Source of the DNA: Gemmatimonadota bacterium
GTDB lineage: Bacteria; Gemmatimonadota; Gemmatimonadetes; Longimicrobiales; Longimicrobiaceae
Direction: 5' to 3'
Length of the DNA stretch: 14,213 nt
Assembly (NCBI GenBank): GCA_019348265.1
Contig: JAHWJV010000036.1
Coordinates: 1-14,213 of the forward strand
Shown: piece by piece, positions 14,190 through 14,213 of the stretch
How positions within the stretch are numbered: the stretch's first letter is position 1
Layout: the number at the start of each line of letters is the position of its first letter
Translations under genes and position numbers: made by a program
Notes under the pieces: model-generated
What the model was told of the DNA's origin: nothing
Seen by the model: the letters and a program-made list of their open reading frames with translations, nothing else
Databases searched by the model: none

Positions 14190-14213
14190 ATGTCCGACGG
14201 ACTGATCACCGGG
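14190..14213 (+). CDS. pntAB: Start of probable NAD(P) transhydrogenase membrane subunit, partial
   Basis: Only the first eight codons (MSDGLITG) are inside the window. They follow pntAA by 121 bases on the same strand and have GGAGAGG at 14181-14187, two bases before the ATG, with other purines just upstream. LITG is a common opening of the small PntAB/dII subunit just before its first membrane helix, and this is the expected next gene of a split pnt operon. The call rests on context and four residues. CTCCAT-C-ATGGAG (14172-14184) is a perfect small palindrome that includes part of the ribosome binding site. Confidence 0.6.

Noticed and set aside
1..14213. tRNA, rRNA, CRISPR array or prophage content
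   Set aside because: No cloverleaf-like sequence, regularly spaced repeats, integrase or structural phage genes were seen on either strand.

Overview
The window is GC-rich and densely coded, with many GTG/TTG starts and overlapping stop/start codons. It looks like a chromosomal segment of a free-living, GC-rich bacterium with a full respiratory and regulatory repertoire. Gemmatimonadota or a similar phylum is my best guess from gene style, but this is inference only; no rRNA, tRNA or marker gene settles it. I see no mobile element, CRISPR array, phage gene or tRNA. No gap between genes exceeds 300 bases; the largest is the left edge (1-212), which holds only a terminator.

Left third (213-4227, minus strand): a soluble PAS-histidine kinase-receiver hybrid, followed downstream by a perfect hairpin terminator; a membrane-anchored phospholipase D/cardiolipin synthase-like protein; and a DUF72 (YecE-like) protein. 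Transcription order is DUF72, PLD, kinase.

Middle (4228-7930): a divergent control region with two 9-bp repeats 21 bp apart and a TACAAT box precedes a plus-strand run. This run is an unrecognised helical protein with the strongest ribosome binding site in the window, then cytidine deaminase and a pyrimidine-nucleoside phosphorylase joined by an ATGA overlap (pyrimidine nucleoside salvage: cytidine to uridine to uracil plus ribose-1-phosphate). A DUF2891 gene converges on the phosphorylase, and the two coding regions overlap tail to tail by 87 bp.

Right part (8072-14213, plus strand): after an intergenic 15-bp inverted repeat of low-GC heptamers comes pxpB-pxpC-pxpA, coupled through two GTGA overlaps, encoding ATP-dependent 5-oxoprolinase. 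Next is a two-gene unit: a soluble histidine kinase whose N-terminal receiver has lost its phosphoacceptor Asp, and, 2 bp later, a soluble DUF1707/LiaF-like protein with five MGG repeats. The window closes with pntAA (NAD(P) transhydrogenase alpha, dI domain) and the first eight codons of what is probably pntAB.

The strongest candidate for something undescribed is the pseudo-receiver kinase plus LiaF-like pair. It recalls the LiaF-LiaS relationship of Firmicutes but has no membrane segments and no response regulator nearby.
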